Positions 1 to 11,199 of a stretch of 64,000 nucleotides of DNA are shown piece after piece (the stretch's first letter is position 1; every line of letters starts with the position of its first letter). Source of the DNA: Cunninghamia lanceolata (lineage: Eukaryota > Streptophyta > Pinopsida > Cupressales > Cupressaceae); NCBI GenBank assembly GCA_027924645.1, contig BSBN01000829.1:6262001-6326000 (forward strand). The letters run 5' to 3'. The notes below the pieces were generated by a model that was not told where the DNA came from, did no database searches, and saw only the letters and a list, made by a program, of their open reading frames with translations. The position numbers were made by a program, and so were the translations under genes.

Positions 1-1
1 T

Positions 2-1570
2 CTTGCTATCTGTGGTGCAGGTGCTTCTGAGCCATCACCTGAGAAGAGCCCTGTCACCAAGAAATCTAGAAGGGTCCTCACAGATATTCTACCTTCTCGT
101 GTCACCAGGCTGAGAACCAAAGGGAAAAGGAAGAAGCTAGTTTCTGAGACAATAATTGTCGACTTAAATTCAGAGGAAGAAGCAGAGGACCCTATGGGGG
201 ACAAAGAGCCAAGCCCGAACAGAATAGAAACAGCTGACACCGGTTCACAGTCAGAGACCTTTCTAGACGTCCTTGAGGTGTTGATGATTTCAAATGAACC
301 TTCTGACAGAGAGAAGCCCAGGAAGACAGTCTCGGACCCTGCACCGAAATGGCTGGAAAGCTCTATATCTGACAAAAAGAAGGTGATTCCTTTTGTTCTC
401 CCTCTGGAAGACATGGTAAGTAAATGTCTGGGGAAGACCCCCAAGTCCAAGAGACTTAAAACAGTGTCCAGGATAGATGTTGACCCAAGCACTGGTAACT
501 GGAGTGCAGAAATAGCCAAGCTAGTGACCGAGGGAGAGGTTCAAGATCCTACAATGCATGACTTCACTGTGGAGAAGATAGATCTTGGTACTGCCTCCAA
601 AGATGCAGATGTACACCATCTCGAAGCTTCCACTAAAAGAATGGTCAATCGAACGATGAAAGATGAAAAGGACAAAAGAGAGTTAAAACAAGCTCTGCGT
701 GTAATGGCAGAATATATTGAAGCCATTAACAATCCTAACCCACAGCCAATCTCACAAGTTCCCTTGTCTTTCGACCCAAAGTCACCCGTCAACCAGAAAA
801 TGTTAGATCAAGTTCATAGGAGCAAAATGGTCTCAAAAACATTTGATAGCTGGTTAGACAGCATTGAGCAAAAAGGAACTGAGTATATTCATGAACTCAA
901 AGGCATATATGACTTGACTGCTACTACCATTGAAGATCTTAAAGCACAGGTTGTTGTCTGGGCTAAGGACGAAGGCAAGTGGACAAGTGTGATGAACCAA
1001 ATAGAGGAAGTTCGAAAATATGGGCTGGAGAAGTTTTTGGCAGAGATGAAACTGACTGGTGTGGATGAGGATTTATTGTATGTAAACAAAAAGACTATTG
1101 AATGGAGGAACTCCATATCTCGACAAGGACGCTTTGAAGTCTCAAAGCTAATTAAGGAGATAACGGACTTCACTCAGTCATTGCAACATGATTTACAATG
1201 TATCGATGTAAAATACTTGAAGGATGATGGAAAGCCTGTAGAAGATGTTGAAGCAGTAGTCCAATCCTTCAGAGATAAAATCCGTTTTGTTAAAGAAAAT
1301 GATAATAGTCTGATTGAGGATTTCTCCAGAGTTTCTAAAGTCGAATCCCTGCTCTACCTCTGCATCGACGCACTCCCTGAACACAAGGAAAAATTTGAGA
1401 AAATGCGAAGGGAAAAGGAGGTCTGGAAATTGAGGATGAAGCATATAGGCATACCAAACTTTCCTAAAATTCAGGAGTTCGTGGCTGCCTTTCAGGAGTG
1501 GAGAACCCAGCATGCTTCCCAGGCTCTCAACAACAAATCAGGGGATGCTGATTCATCGCCCCAGTCATAA
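2..1570 (+). CDS. Partial intronless ORF, hypothetical plant protein (5' end outside window)
   Basis: The frame is open from base 2 with no stop until TAA at 1568-1570, so the first in-frame ATG at 194 is probably internal and the true start lies left of the window. About 522 residues are visible. The first ~60 hold a basic stretch (KGKRKK) followed by an acidic patch (NSEEEAEDP). The middle and C-terminal parts are charged, probably helical, and rich in Lys/Glu (around KQALRVMAEYIEAINNP and the WRNSISRQGRFEVSKLIKEI region), ending in a Ser/Gly/Asp tail. I see no signal peptide, membrane segment, zinc knuckle, protease or polymerase motif. Base composition is clearly less AT-rich than the flanks and codons look unbroken, so it is recent or constrained. 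Function is not recognised. It could be a host gene exon, or a coding part of a repeat-borne gene family such as plant-mobile-domain proteins; that last idea is inference only. Confidence 0.6.
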   Translation, partial: LAICGAGASEPSPEKSPVTKKSRRVLTDILPSRVTRLRTKGKRKKLVSETIIVDLNSEEEAEDPMGDKEPSPNRIETADTGSQSETFLDVLEVLMISNEPSDREKPRKTVSDPAPKWLESSISDKKKVIPFVLPLEDMVSKCLGKTPKSKRLKTVSRIDVDPSTGNWSAEIAKLVTEGEVQDPTMHDFTVEKIDLGTASKDADVHHLEASTKRMVNRTMKDEKDKRELKQALRVMAEYIEAINNPNPQPISQVPLSFDPKSPVNQKMLDQVHRSKMVSKTFDSWLDSIEQKGTEYIHELKGIYDLTATTIEDLKAQVVVWAKDEGKWTSVMNQIEEVRKYGLEKFLAEMKLTGVDEDLLYVNKKTIEWRNSISRQGRFEVSKLIKEITDFTQSLQHDLQCIDVKYLKDDGKPVEDVEAVVQSFRDKIRFVKENDNSLIEDFSRVSKVESLLYLCIDALPEHKEKFEKMRREKEVWKLRMKHIGIPNFPKIQEFVAAFQEWRTQHASQALNNKSGDADSSPQS

Positions 1571-2442
1571 CCTCATCAGCTCTTTCTTTTTCAGTCCCTT
1601 AATTTATGTTATTTCTAGCAACTTTGATCTTTTATAATCAGTTGTTAAAACTAAATCCCGTATGGGTCAGAGTGATGTTAACTCTGGGTTTAATTTGCTC
1701 AAGGACATGGTTAAGGCCTTGATATATATATGTTTTTCAGAATTTTTAAAAAAGGATAGATAGAAGTTAGAGAAAGAAAGGAGGAAGGGATTTGCAGAAA
1801 AACTGTGTTTATTTTTTTTACATTATATGATGATTGTTTGAGTAAATTTTCATCTGTGAATGAGAAGAGGAACGATTGCTGCTTATTTGGATCTGTGCGT
1901 CTAAATGTGTGAAATTTGATTTTCTGTGAGAAATCTTCTTTTACCTGGTAATTGCTCTTTGTTTGAACAACCCATCATATATGTTATTTTCCTTACTAGT
2001 TCAGCAAATTTGTATAAATATATTCATGTATTCGAATGTACTAAAATAGAATCCGTGCATTCTATCCTGCTGCTGTATGAATTTATCGCATTCATGACAT
2101 GGCTATGTATGGATGTTAGTCAGCCTTAGGCGTTTTCTGGTTAAAAATGCATTCAGTTAGCTGAATAAGCTAAAATTCATTGAAAATCATAAAGGGAGCT
2201 GTACCTAAATTCAGAGGGGAACTAATACAAAATGGTTCACCCATTTGTTGTTTAACTCATTTGTTCTTGAAAGAAGGGTATAGAGTCAGAATAAGTAATT
2301 TTTAGAATAAGGGCAAATCTGTTAACCAACAGAATGCATGTATGTATGCAAGCTTTGCATAAAAACATCTATATGTGTCTGTGAATACTAAAGTGAAATA
2401 TTTGAATACAAGTTCAAATGTGATTGAGAAGTCAAATACATG
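1571..2442. other. AT-rich 3' flank of the left-edge ORF, no gene seen
   Basis: This stretch is T- and A-rich with short homopolymers (for example the T-run near 1811) and stops in all frames. It may hold the 3' UTR of the preceding ORF, but no clear poly(A) signal could be fixed. A 67-residue ORF at 1926-2129 has no recognisable feature and is not called. Confidence 0.4.
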
Positions 2443-2447
2443 CAAAC
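2443..2447. repeat. Target-site duplication of Gypsy1, left copy (CAAAC)
   Basis: The five bases directly before the left LTR end read CAAAC. The five bases after the right LTR end (19458-19462) read TAAAC. One C/T transition separates them. Confidence 0.7.
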
Positions 2448-4094
2448 TATAACACCATTATCCATAATGCTCAAGATTTAACATAAAAATGTATGATAAT
2501 CAAAAGATTAGTTTAAAAGTAGATTGAGATAATCAAATTTTAACCAAAAGAAACTTAATCTTTTCATCAATTTAGCATGTCAATCTAATCATTATATAAC
2601 AAAGCTTACATTTCAGTAATCATTTACAAATTTTAGTGAGTATCCATCACTAATCAAGGACAAGATATGCAAAAGGCATCATAGTTCAATTAGTAAATTA
2701 CACTAGACCCTCGGGTCATAAATGCAAATATTGTATGGATCCCATGACATCTATCTCCATAAGCCTCAGCTTGTCTCATGCTTGGGAAGGAGAGTATCAT
2801 CCTGGTGCTTTTCCTCCAGCCACAAACCTACAGTCCCCCATTCAACTTCCCAATTGGAAGTGGCCCTACCCTTCACAGAAAGGTTAGACACTAGAAACCA
2901 TTCAGTTAGCTATCTAAGTATCTCGTGTTGTGTCCTTCCTAATGTCTCATGGTCACACACTATAGATCCACTCTAACTTGTATGACACTACTGGAGACAC
3001 TAGGCCATTTGGAACACTGTGGACCGACAATGCATGCAGAGATGGATGCATTACTTTGGCCAAAGATTTACATACATACACGTTGTACAATGAACATCGT
3101 CATATGTCCACCACCCTAACTCAACTTACAAGTTGTCATCTCCTATAGTAAGTTCTCATTGACCTTGTTCTTTAGGTCTAGTATGACTGGGATCAATTCG
3201 AATCACTATCCATACTTGGACATTTGACTCCTATCATAAGTTGGTTACAACTAAACAGGTTACTTTCGTAACGAGGAACTAGTGACTCCTTATCACCTTG
3301 TTCCACTTTCAATTCATATCAAAATTGACCATTTTGACCACCTTGGTCTCCTATGGTTTACATTTTTGATAGCAAATCATCATATATGATGAAGTCAAAT
3401 TCATGGTGCTCAAGGCATACCATGCCTTAGTAGAAAAGATTGGTTTCATTATGATTAATAGCTTTATAATCTATATGAGCTTTCGGTGTTAAACACCAAT
3501 CTTATTAGTTTACACTTGAGTAAATAAAGGAATTATAACTCATAACAATAACCAATAAGTCTTAATTTAGACACATATAGAACAAGCTTATATTATTGAG
3601 ATGAGACCATGTTCTTAATTGAATTCGCCACCTCCATAATTGAAGGTACATGTATACAATCTTGGTAGTTTAAATAAACCTTATATGATTCATAGTCAGC
3701 TTTCCATACAAGCCAAACTTGATAGTAGTTTAGGTGTTGTAAACTCAATGATGTATAATTGCCTTTTCAGTTGTCACCATAGTCGAGTGACTATATAATT
3801 CGATTATAGACTATAATTATTACTGGAGTTATGCAATATTCCACATCGAGAGCACTTAGACTCTAACTTCCTCATTATACGACGTGTACTTAATATGATT
3901 TGAAAGAATGCTTAGCCATAGCAGCTTTGAGCTCTAACTTTTGTAAGGTATGTAATGCATTAGAGTTGGATCGTAAGACCCTAAGCTATAACACAGAAAG
4001 GATTTAAAATTTATACTTCTCAACCTTATGGCCATCGAGCTAGCATCACAATAAAACCATAGTGTTGTTACTACTCATCTTTTAAGCCTCGAGC
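2448..4094 (-). repeat. Gypsy1 3' LTR, left piece
   Basis: It aligns base for base with the right LTR from 16232 onward, with scattered substitutions and small indels. It includes the conserved R/U5 block near 2860 and the part with AATGCATGCAGAG at about 3029. The copy stops at the insertion point of E2 and resumes at 9256. Confidence 0.85.
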
Positions 4095-5515
4095 TGATGT
4101 AGGGGCATCTGTTAAAAATTTAGAAATTGTCATTGGCATTTGATTTTTTTGGTTTAAATGTGTGGGTCAAGTGACAGAAGCATGAGAAGGAAGCTCATGT
4201 CCCCTTGGTGACAGGAACAATAATAATTGTTTATTATTATCTAGAAAGTTGAATAGTGGAGAAGATGGTGATTATTTAGGAAGTAGGTAGCATGAAGGTT
4301 CGTTGGCTATTTTGAGAAAGTGACAGCTGTATTGATAGTGTCTTAAAAGGAGATTCTATATTTAACTAGAAGCTGGTGAAAGGAAAAAAGGCAAAAAATA
4401 GACAAAGCAAATAAAGGCGAGACACATGCAAGGAAAATGCTATGGAACAATTACAGCCACATGGGCCGATGGATAGAAGGTAGAGAAGATAGTCGTCGTT
4501 GAAGATAGAAAGAGGACGGTGGAAGGAAGAAACTGTCGAGGGAGAAATAATGAAGATAAAATGGTGGAGGCCGCAATCACTAAGAAAAATAGGAAGACTG
4601 ACTATGCTTAGAGGCAAAGGATAGAGGAGAAGTTTGTTACACATAGAATGGACTAAAGCAACCATTGTTCAAGCTGCATATAGACTAAGATAGGTGATAA
4701 TGTAGGGAGGCTGATGTAAAATATAGAGGCTGATGATAACAGAGGACAGATAGGAGGCTACATATATTCTAGAAGAGGTGACATATATAGGGAGCCATTG
4801 GCATGTATGATAGAGGCTAATAGGCAACAGAGATAGGAGAGGCCAAATGAAAAAGAGAAGGCCAAGATAGTAGGAAGATGAAGAAGTTTGAGAAAAAAGG
4901 CTGATAGAAATTAGAGGGGCTGATTTGATGTGGCCTAGTGCAGAGAGAATGGAGGTCAATTTTATTGAAGGGATGATAGAGAGAGAGAGAGGTCGAAGAT
5001 ATACCAGACAAGGTGAGGCCAAGAAAAGTCTATGGACAATTGATAATAAGGAGGAGTGAGCAAGTAGGTCAAGCAAGTCTGTAGGATAAATATCGATGAC
5101 AGATAAGTGTTTATAAATAATGACAGGAGGCTGGAAGTTAAATGTAGAAGTTAAATATCTTTTGTAACCTAATTCCTTGAAGTATTGTATGAATGTTAAA
5201 TAAATAGAGAAGCTGATTTGGCTAGATGAATGGAAGTCATAGTTATTTTATTCTCATTATTCTATAGCTTGATGGTATTTGCTCTTGTAGCATGTTAAAG
5301 TTGATTTAGTGTTACCATTAGCTCCTATCGCCCAATGATATTATGATGAATCTAAATTGCATATGAATGGATTTATTTAATCTTATGTTTCTATCCAAGT
5401 TCCTATCATTCTAATGACAAAAGTTATGTGAAAGCCCTTTTAGATGGGTAGAAACATGATTCTCACTTTAAGATTATAAGGGTAATTGTGCATGTTTGTG
5501 GTAACCATGCCATCA
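4095..5515 (+). repeat. E2 left (5') LTR
   Basis: It is matched by 7813-9255. Purine-rich on the plus strand, with GAGAGAGAGA near 4980. Minus-strand ORFs inside it (4366-5076) are by-products of composition. Confidence 0.88.
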
Positions 5516-5518
5516 GAT

Positions 5519-5530
5519 TGGTATTATAGC
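5519..5530 (+). other. E2 primer binding site (initiator Met-tRNA type, degenerate)
   Basis: TGGTATTATAGC lies three bases after the LTR end and matches the usual plant PBS TGGTATCAGAGC at 10 of 12 bases. Confidence 0.7.
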
Positions 5531-5625
5531 TTAGAATGATCTAAGTGTGAATATTTGATGTGTTATTGACCTTTTGAAGGTTGTACATTCGAAAAAGAAG
5601 AAAGCCCTAAGGAGGTGCTTGAAAG

Positions 5626-7706
5626 ATGAAAGGAGATAGAAGGATGCAGAAGAAAATAAAGAAAGAGAGTCTCACAAAAGGAGACAAAAGAAAAGAAGGC
5701 AAAAGGATGATGGATGCAGAATTCTAGAGAGAATTTGTAGAGTTGAGAAGAGATCTGATGATGGTAAAACAATGGTATGAAGAACAAGACCAAGACTATT
5801 ACTGGGTTTTGCCAATGAGTAAGAAAGTAAAATGGCCAATAAAGGAGATTTTTGAGAAGAGGAAAAGGTAAAGTATAAAAGCCTTAAGACGAGAAGATAA
5901 GAAGATGAGAGGGTTCCCGAAAAGATGGGACAGCAAAGAGTTGCCTTTGGAGCAACATAGATCAAAAGAGGTCAAGAGAGTTCCCATTGAAGAGAACATG
6001 AGAAAAGAGAAAGAGGAAAAGGTTTAGCAAGTAGCACTTGAGGAAAAGAGAAATGAAGAAGGAAGAATGTCCATGAGGAGGGCATTGATAGAGACATTGT
6101 GGTCTCTCATTTTATTTGCTAACGTTATGTTTGCATATTTGTATGCAGGTATAAAGAAAGTGTGGAGAAAGGTCAAAGATGAGACCTTGAAGATGATGAA
6201 AGGTGGGGCAAGATTAGCTCCTAAAGAAAGAGTGGAAGATGTGAATGAGGAGAGATTGATGGCAGCAGAATACCAAGAAGAGTTTGTAGCAAAGGTACAT
6301 TACAAATTGCCTAAAAAAGAAGAGAAGTTGAAATGCCAAGAAGCTAAAGGTGGATGCATTTTGGGACAGTGGGTCCTTGCACAGAAAAATGGAGGTAAAA
6401 TTATTACTTTTGCTCATGAATGTAGCAATGAGAATATGGATAGGCAAGTGGATGAGGAAAATAAATTAGAAAATATAAATGTGATTTTGGATCATGGATA
6501 TGTAGTGCCATGTTGGTAGAAGAAAAAGATTAATAAAAGGCAACAACTGAGTTGTAAAGAAGTGAATACTTTTGATTATCTTTATGCTAACAAGCTAGTG
6601 CATAGAAAGAGAGATGTACAGATGAATAAGTGGCAGTATGATGCAAGAATGAATTGGCCAGCAAAGAGGCCTAAAGGAAATGAGTGGAAGATGAAAATAG
6701 AGCAAGTGAAGAGAACCTTGAATGTAGCAAGGAAAGGACATCAGTCCAATGCTAAAGTATGCGTGATAAAGCAAGTAGTAGGAAAACAAGGTGTTGCAAA
6801 AAAGACAAAGAATTGGAAGCATGAAAAGGAGAACAAACTCCAAGAAAATGGAAGCATGATGAATCTAGTAGAAGATGTCAAGAAACAGAAGAAGCATACA
6901 GTGAAGATATAGCAAGAGAAGCCAGGTGAGGGCAAGGTAAGAGAAAAGAAATCTGATTTTTATGTTGAGGAAGCTTTGTATGAAATTCCTAATGATGAAG
7001 AAAATATGAGGAGATTGTTAGATGAAAAATAGCTAAGGAGAAATAGATATTTGAGAAGGCAAGAATGCAAGCAAAGGAAAAGCGGAAAATGCAGGTATGA
7101 CAGAAGAGAGTAAAAGTGGAATAGAAGAGTTGTCTGGAAAAAGAAGACACCAGAGGTATGTGTTGAAGATGCAGATTTGAATGTGAGACTAGTTGCAGAT
7201 GAAGAGGGTGATAGTGGAACAACCATAGTTTTAGAGGAAGAAGACAAACAAAAGAAGAAGATGGATCAACAAAAGAAAGCATAGAAGAAGATTTGTGGAA
7301 GCAACTGGCAGCCATTGAACAAGAGTGGAGCGAGAAGATTAAAGGTGAAAGCATGAGTAGGACAGCAGTGAATCTTGAAGACCATGATGTAGAATTGGTT
7401 GCAAAAATAAAGGATAAAGATGATGTAGAGTTGGAAGGTAAGATGTTAAAGGATTAAGCTGAAAATGATTTGGTGTTGCAGCAGTTGACCATGAAGGAAG
7501 AATAGCTTGAAGATATGACAGATGAACCTATTGAGGATGATATAGGAAGGGTAAGTATTAATAATGCATTGGATTTTGTTATAATTTTTCCATTTGATTA
7601 TGATTTGTTTGATGAAAGAAGAATTGGAGATTGGAGGAGGATTATGTGTTACAGACAACCATATGAGAGCAGCTCACAGTGTTGTACAGAAGGGTTGGAA
7701 GATTGA
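5626..7706 (+). pseudogene. Decayed ~690-codon Lys/Glu-rich ORF of E2, unknown function
   Basis: One reading frame runs from ATG 5626 to about 7260, broken by stops at 5725, 5869, 6025, 6517, 6910, 7030 and 7111 (mostly TAG). A +/-1 shift near 7262 then continues it to TGA at 7704-7706, with further stops near 7456 and 7504. The product is very rich in Lys, Glu and Arg with one clear hydrophobic stretch (LWSLILFANVMFAYLYAG, near 6106-6159) that could span a membrane. A few Cys/Trp clusters (GGCILGQWVLAQ) and a less charged C-terminus (ALDFVIIFPFDYDLFDERR) follow. No CCHC knuckle, DTG/DSG protease, YxDD or integrase motif appears. Continuity over ~2 kb of purine-rich DNA suggests it was once translated. 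It might be a captured or element-specific accessory gene; identity is unknown. Confidence 0.55.
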
Positions 7707-7812
7707 AACATATGAGTAGGAAAGATTATGAAAAAGGTGGAAGAAAAGGTTTGATTAAGTTTACAGAGGAACACATATGCCAAAGAACATGATCTTTGTC
7801 CCCTGGGGAGTT

Positions 7813-9255
7813 TGATGCAGGGGCATCCATTTAAAATTCAAAAATTGTCATTGGTATTTGATTTTTTTGGTTTAAATCTGTGGGTCAAGTAACAGAAGCA
7901 TGAGAAGGAAGCTCCTGTCACCAAGGTGACATGAGCAATAATAATTGTTTATTATTATCTAGAAAGTTGAATAGTGGCAAAGATGGTGATTATTTAGGAA
8001 ATAGGTAACATGAAGGTTTGTTGGCTATTTTGAGAAGGTGATAGCCGTATTGATGGTGTCTTAAAAAGGAGATTCTATATTTAATTGGAAGGTGACGAAA
8101 GGTAGAAAAGCAAAAAATAGACAAAACAAATAAAGGTAGGATGCATGCAAGGAAAAGGCCATCAAACAATTACAGCCACATGGGTCGATGGATAGAAGGT
8201 AGAGAAGACATCTGCCATTGAAGATAGAAAGAGGACAGTGGCAGGAAGAAACCATTGAGGCAAAAATAATCAAGATAAAATGGTGGAGGCCATAGTCACT
8301 AAGAAAAATAGGAAGACTGACTATGTTTAGAGATGAACGATAGAGGAGAAGGCCATTACACATAGAATGGACAGAAGCGGTTGTTGTGTAGGCCACATAT
8401 AGACTGAGACAAGTGATAATGTAGGGAGGCCGATATAAAATACAGAGGCCGATGATAATGGAGGATGGATGGGAGGCGGTGAAAAAGGATAGAGGAGGCC
8501 GCATATATTCTGGAAGAGGCAGCAAATATAGGAAGCCAATGACACATATGATAGAGGTTGATAGGCAACAAAGATAAGAGAGGCCAAATGAAAAAGAGAA
8601 GGCTGAGATAGTAGGAAGATGAAGAAGTTTGAGGAAAAAGGCTGATAAAAATTAGAGGCCGACTAGATGTGGATGAGTGCAGAGAGAATGGAGGTTGATT
8701 TTATTGAAGGGATGATATATAGAGAGAGAGAGGTCAAAGATATACTAGACAAGGTGATGCCAAGAAAAGTGTATGGCCGATTGATAATAAGGAGGAGCAA
8801 GCAGGCAGGTTGAGAAAGGTTGCAGGATAAGTATCGATGATAGATAAGTGTGCAGACATAATGACACGAGGCTAGAAGTCAAATGTAGAAGTTAAATATT
8901 TTTGTAACCCAATCCCTTGAAGTATTGTATGAATGTTAAATAAATAGAGAAGCTGACTTGGCTGCATGAACGGAAGTCATAGTTATTTTGTTCTTATTAT
9001 TCTATAGCTTGATGGTATTTTCTCTTGTAGCATGCTAAAGTTGATTTAGTGTTACCATTAGCTCCTATTGCTTAATGATATAATGATGAATCTGAATTGC
9101 ATATGAATGGATTTATTTAATCTTATGTTTCTATCCAACTTCCTATCATTCTAATGACAGAAGTTATGTGAAAGCCCTTTTAGATGGGTAGAGACATGAT
9201 TCTCATGTGAAGATTATAATGGTAATTGTGCATGTTTGTGGTAACCATGCCATCA
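7813..9255 (+). repeat. E2 right (3') LTR
   Basis: It aligns with 4095-5515 along its full length with frequent point differences, mostly transitions. It is preceded by the purine-rich CTGGGGAG (7803-7810), the likely polypurine tract. Confidence 0.88.
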
Positions 9256-10859
9256 TGAGCCTAATCACAGGAAAAGTTTACAATGTTATACTTCTCAACC
9301 ATTTGTCCTTGACCATAGTCTTAGATAAAGGTTATTGTGTTTCATTATTCAGCCCCACGGCCTTGAGCTTAGTCTCAAGAAAAAATTTACAGTATTTCTT
9401 TATTCAGCCTTATGACCTTGAGCTCATCCTCAAGAAAGATTATTGTCTTGATAGCTTAGCCATAACGGCTTCGAGCCAATTCTCATTAAAGAGTTAACAT
9501 TATAATGCTTGGTCTTAATGCTCTAAACCTTGAAAAGAAATAATGCATAGATACAATATGAGCTCAGCTGTTTTGGCCCTAAGTCTCGACTATAATGATA
9601 ACATCAAAATAATGAGCATGGCCTCACATGCCTCATTCCTTTGTATTTAAACAAGAAATATTATGCCATACTTTCTCTAGCAAAGGTTTGATACAACTAT
9701 AGCTCATTAAAATGAAGACAAAAGGGACAATGTCCACCATTTTACCTAGACAAGGCTGTCGACTGGTGATGCAGTCCCAAACTAAGTCTGCTACAAGTTG
9801 CTCTTAGCTTCCAATCACTTGGTGTTTTCAAAGAAAGGCTCTGCCACCCTTTTTCCACCCAAAAACCAACAACAAAAACTTACTAACTAAAAATCCCTTC
9901 CTCTCCCAAAAATGAAAACAAGACTTGCTATTAGCCAATTTAGGCATACTAATTTGGGTGGAAACTACCACCCCACTCGGTCAGTTTCCTCCTAAAAAGG
10001 CTCAATCAAAGCATCATGCAATTGAGAAGGTTGAGCTCCAAGCTCCCTCCACTCCTCAAGGCCAACTAAAATAATTTATCACTATTCGATAATATCAAAA
10101 AATAGGATAGGTAAAAAGTTTACTACATTATTAATATCAACCTATAAATAAATAAATAGATATATATATCTTTACTTAAGAATAAGGGTTAAATAATACA
10201 TATTTAACACTAAGGATTATTACTATAAAATTGAAATCACAAAATGATTCACATCAATATCGTCGATTATCATGGTCAAGTAATACTCCCTTGAAATTGA
10301 ATATCTTCATTAGTTGAATGACTAGGGAGTAATATACCCAAAGATAAAAGGATAATGAGAGACCTCCTTGTCTCTTAACACTATTGTCTATCAACTAGAG
10401 ATGATGTTCCAAGAACATTGTCTAGCCATCGCCACTAGTTGTGGTAGCACTCATGATATAATGACTTACAAAGAACATGAAAACTAAGAAAGGTGACATG
10501 ACGCATGACAACTTACAAAGGGATTTAGAAGAACATAGAAGTCGATACTCAGATGGCTAATCAACCTTTTGCTTTCCCAACATCTAACCTTTCCTTTAGG
10601 ATGATACTCTCCTTCCTTCTTTGAAGGATGTTCATTTTCCTATTCACACTCAGGACCACAAGATTATGATCAGTGTATCATTATCATGTCTCATAATATA
10701 AATCATTTAATTTACAAAACTAATTAACATTAGTCAGTACTTCATAATCAAAAATTAAATCAAATATTTCCACAATATCAAATCTGTTAACTATGACTAA
10801 TCCTCCAAATTATCATGCCAAGTTAATGATTAAGTCTAGTGTAAGTTGGGGATGTAACA
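9256..10859 (-). repeat. Gypsy1 3' LTR, right piece
   Basis: It begins with the E2 target duplication TGAGC and continues the alignment with the intact right LTR from about 17900 to 19457. It ends in GGATGTAACA, the outer LTR terminus read on the plus strand. Confidence 0.85.
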
Positions 10860-10874
10860 TATTCCCCCCCATAA
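10860..10874 (-). other. Gypsy1 polypurine tract
   Basis: On the minus strand TTATGGGGGGGAATA directly precedes the LTR start TGTTACATCC, the position where plus-strand DNA synthesis is primed. Confidence 0.8.
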
Positions 10875-10984
10875 GAATCATCGTCCCTGATGATTAATTG
10901 CCTTTAAGATAATCCAACATAATATGAAAATGTTTTCAAAATCATAATATCAAATGTCTTAAAAAAGATGAGGAAATCTAGCAT

Positions 10985-11195
10985 GGAAGTCATCATAGCT
11001 TTCCCAAGTGGCATTTTCCTCAGCATATTGGTCCCATTAGACCTTACACTGTGTTATTTCCTTTTTTCATAACTACAGATTACATGTTTTGAGCACCTTG
11101 ATGGGCTTGATCACCACCACTCCTGGGTCCTTCACCTGTAGAATATTCCAATCAAGCATAGGAATTTGATTATCAATAGAATTAAAAAATTTCAA
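10985..11195 (-). pseudogene. Gypsy1 chromodomain remnant at the end of pol
   Basis: In the minus strand after the integrase C-terminus, broken frames still spell LDWN-, LQVKDPG-like and WDQYAEENATWES. The WDxY...ATWE pattern is the C-terminal half of the chromodomain that plant chromoviruses use to target chromatin. Several stops (for example just before WDQYA) and frameshifts show decay. The same WDQYA core survives in Gypsy2. Confidence 0.7.
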
Positions 11196-11199
11196 AATA

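Larger units (their letters stand above)
4095..9255 (+). mobile_element. E2: non-autonomous LTR retrotransposon nested in the Gypsy1 LTR
   Basis: Two direct repeats of 1421 and 1443 bases start TGATGTAGGGGCATC / TGATGCAGGGGCATCC and both end CCATGCCATCA, giving TGATG...CATCA termini. A primer site follows the left repeat. Flanking five bases are CGAGC (4090-4094) and TGAGC (9256-9260); the undisturbed site in the other Gypsy1 LTR (near 17899) reads TTGAGCCTAGTC, which confirms the insertion. The 2.3-kb interior has no gag, protease, RT or integrase motif, so it needs proteins from another element. It does hold one long decayed Lys/Glu-rich frame (separate entry). Confidence 0.88.

Noticed and set aside
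4366..5076. Minus-strand ORFs of 99 and 135 codons
   Set aside because: They lie inside the E2 LTR; the other LTR (8061-8525) has a similar one only because LTRs are copies. Purine-rich sense strand leaves the antisense strand with few stops.
6595..7354. Several Ser/Phe/Leu-rich minus-strand ORFs
   Set aside because: Shadows opposite the Lys/Glu-rich E2 frame.
8061..8525. 154-codon minus-strand ORF
   Set aside because: Antisense frame of the E2 right LTR; no motif and not in step with the left LTR frames.
2448..10859. Reading the whole interval as one 8.4-kb LTR
   Set aside because: The E2 LTR pair, PBS and TSD, and the contiguous 3.2-kb right LTR show it is a 3.2-kb LTR with a 5.2-kb insertion.
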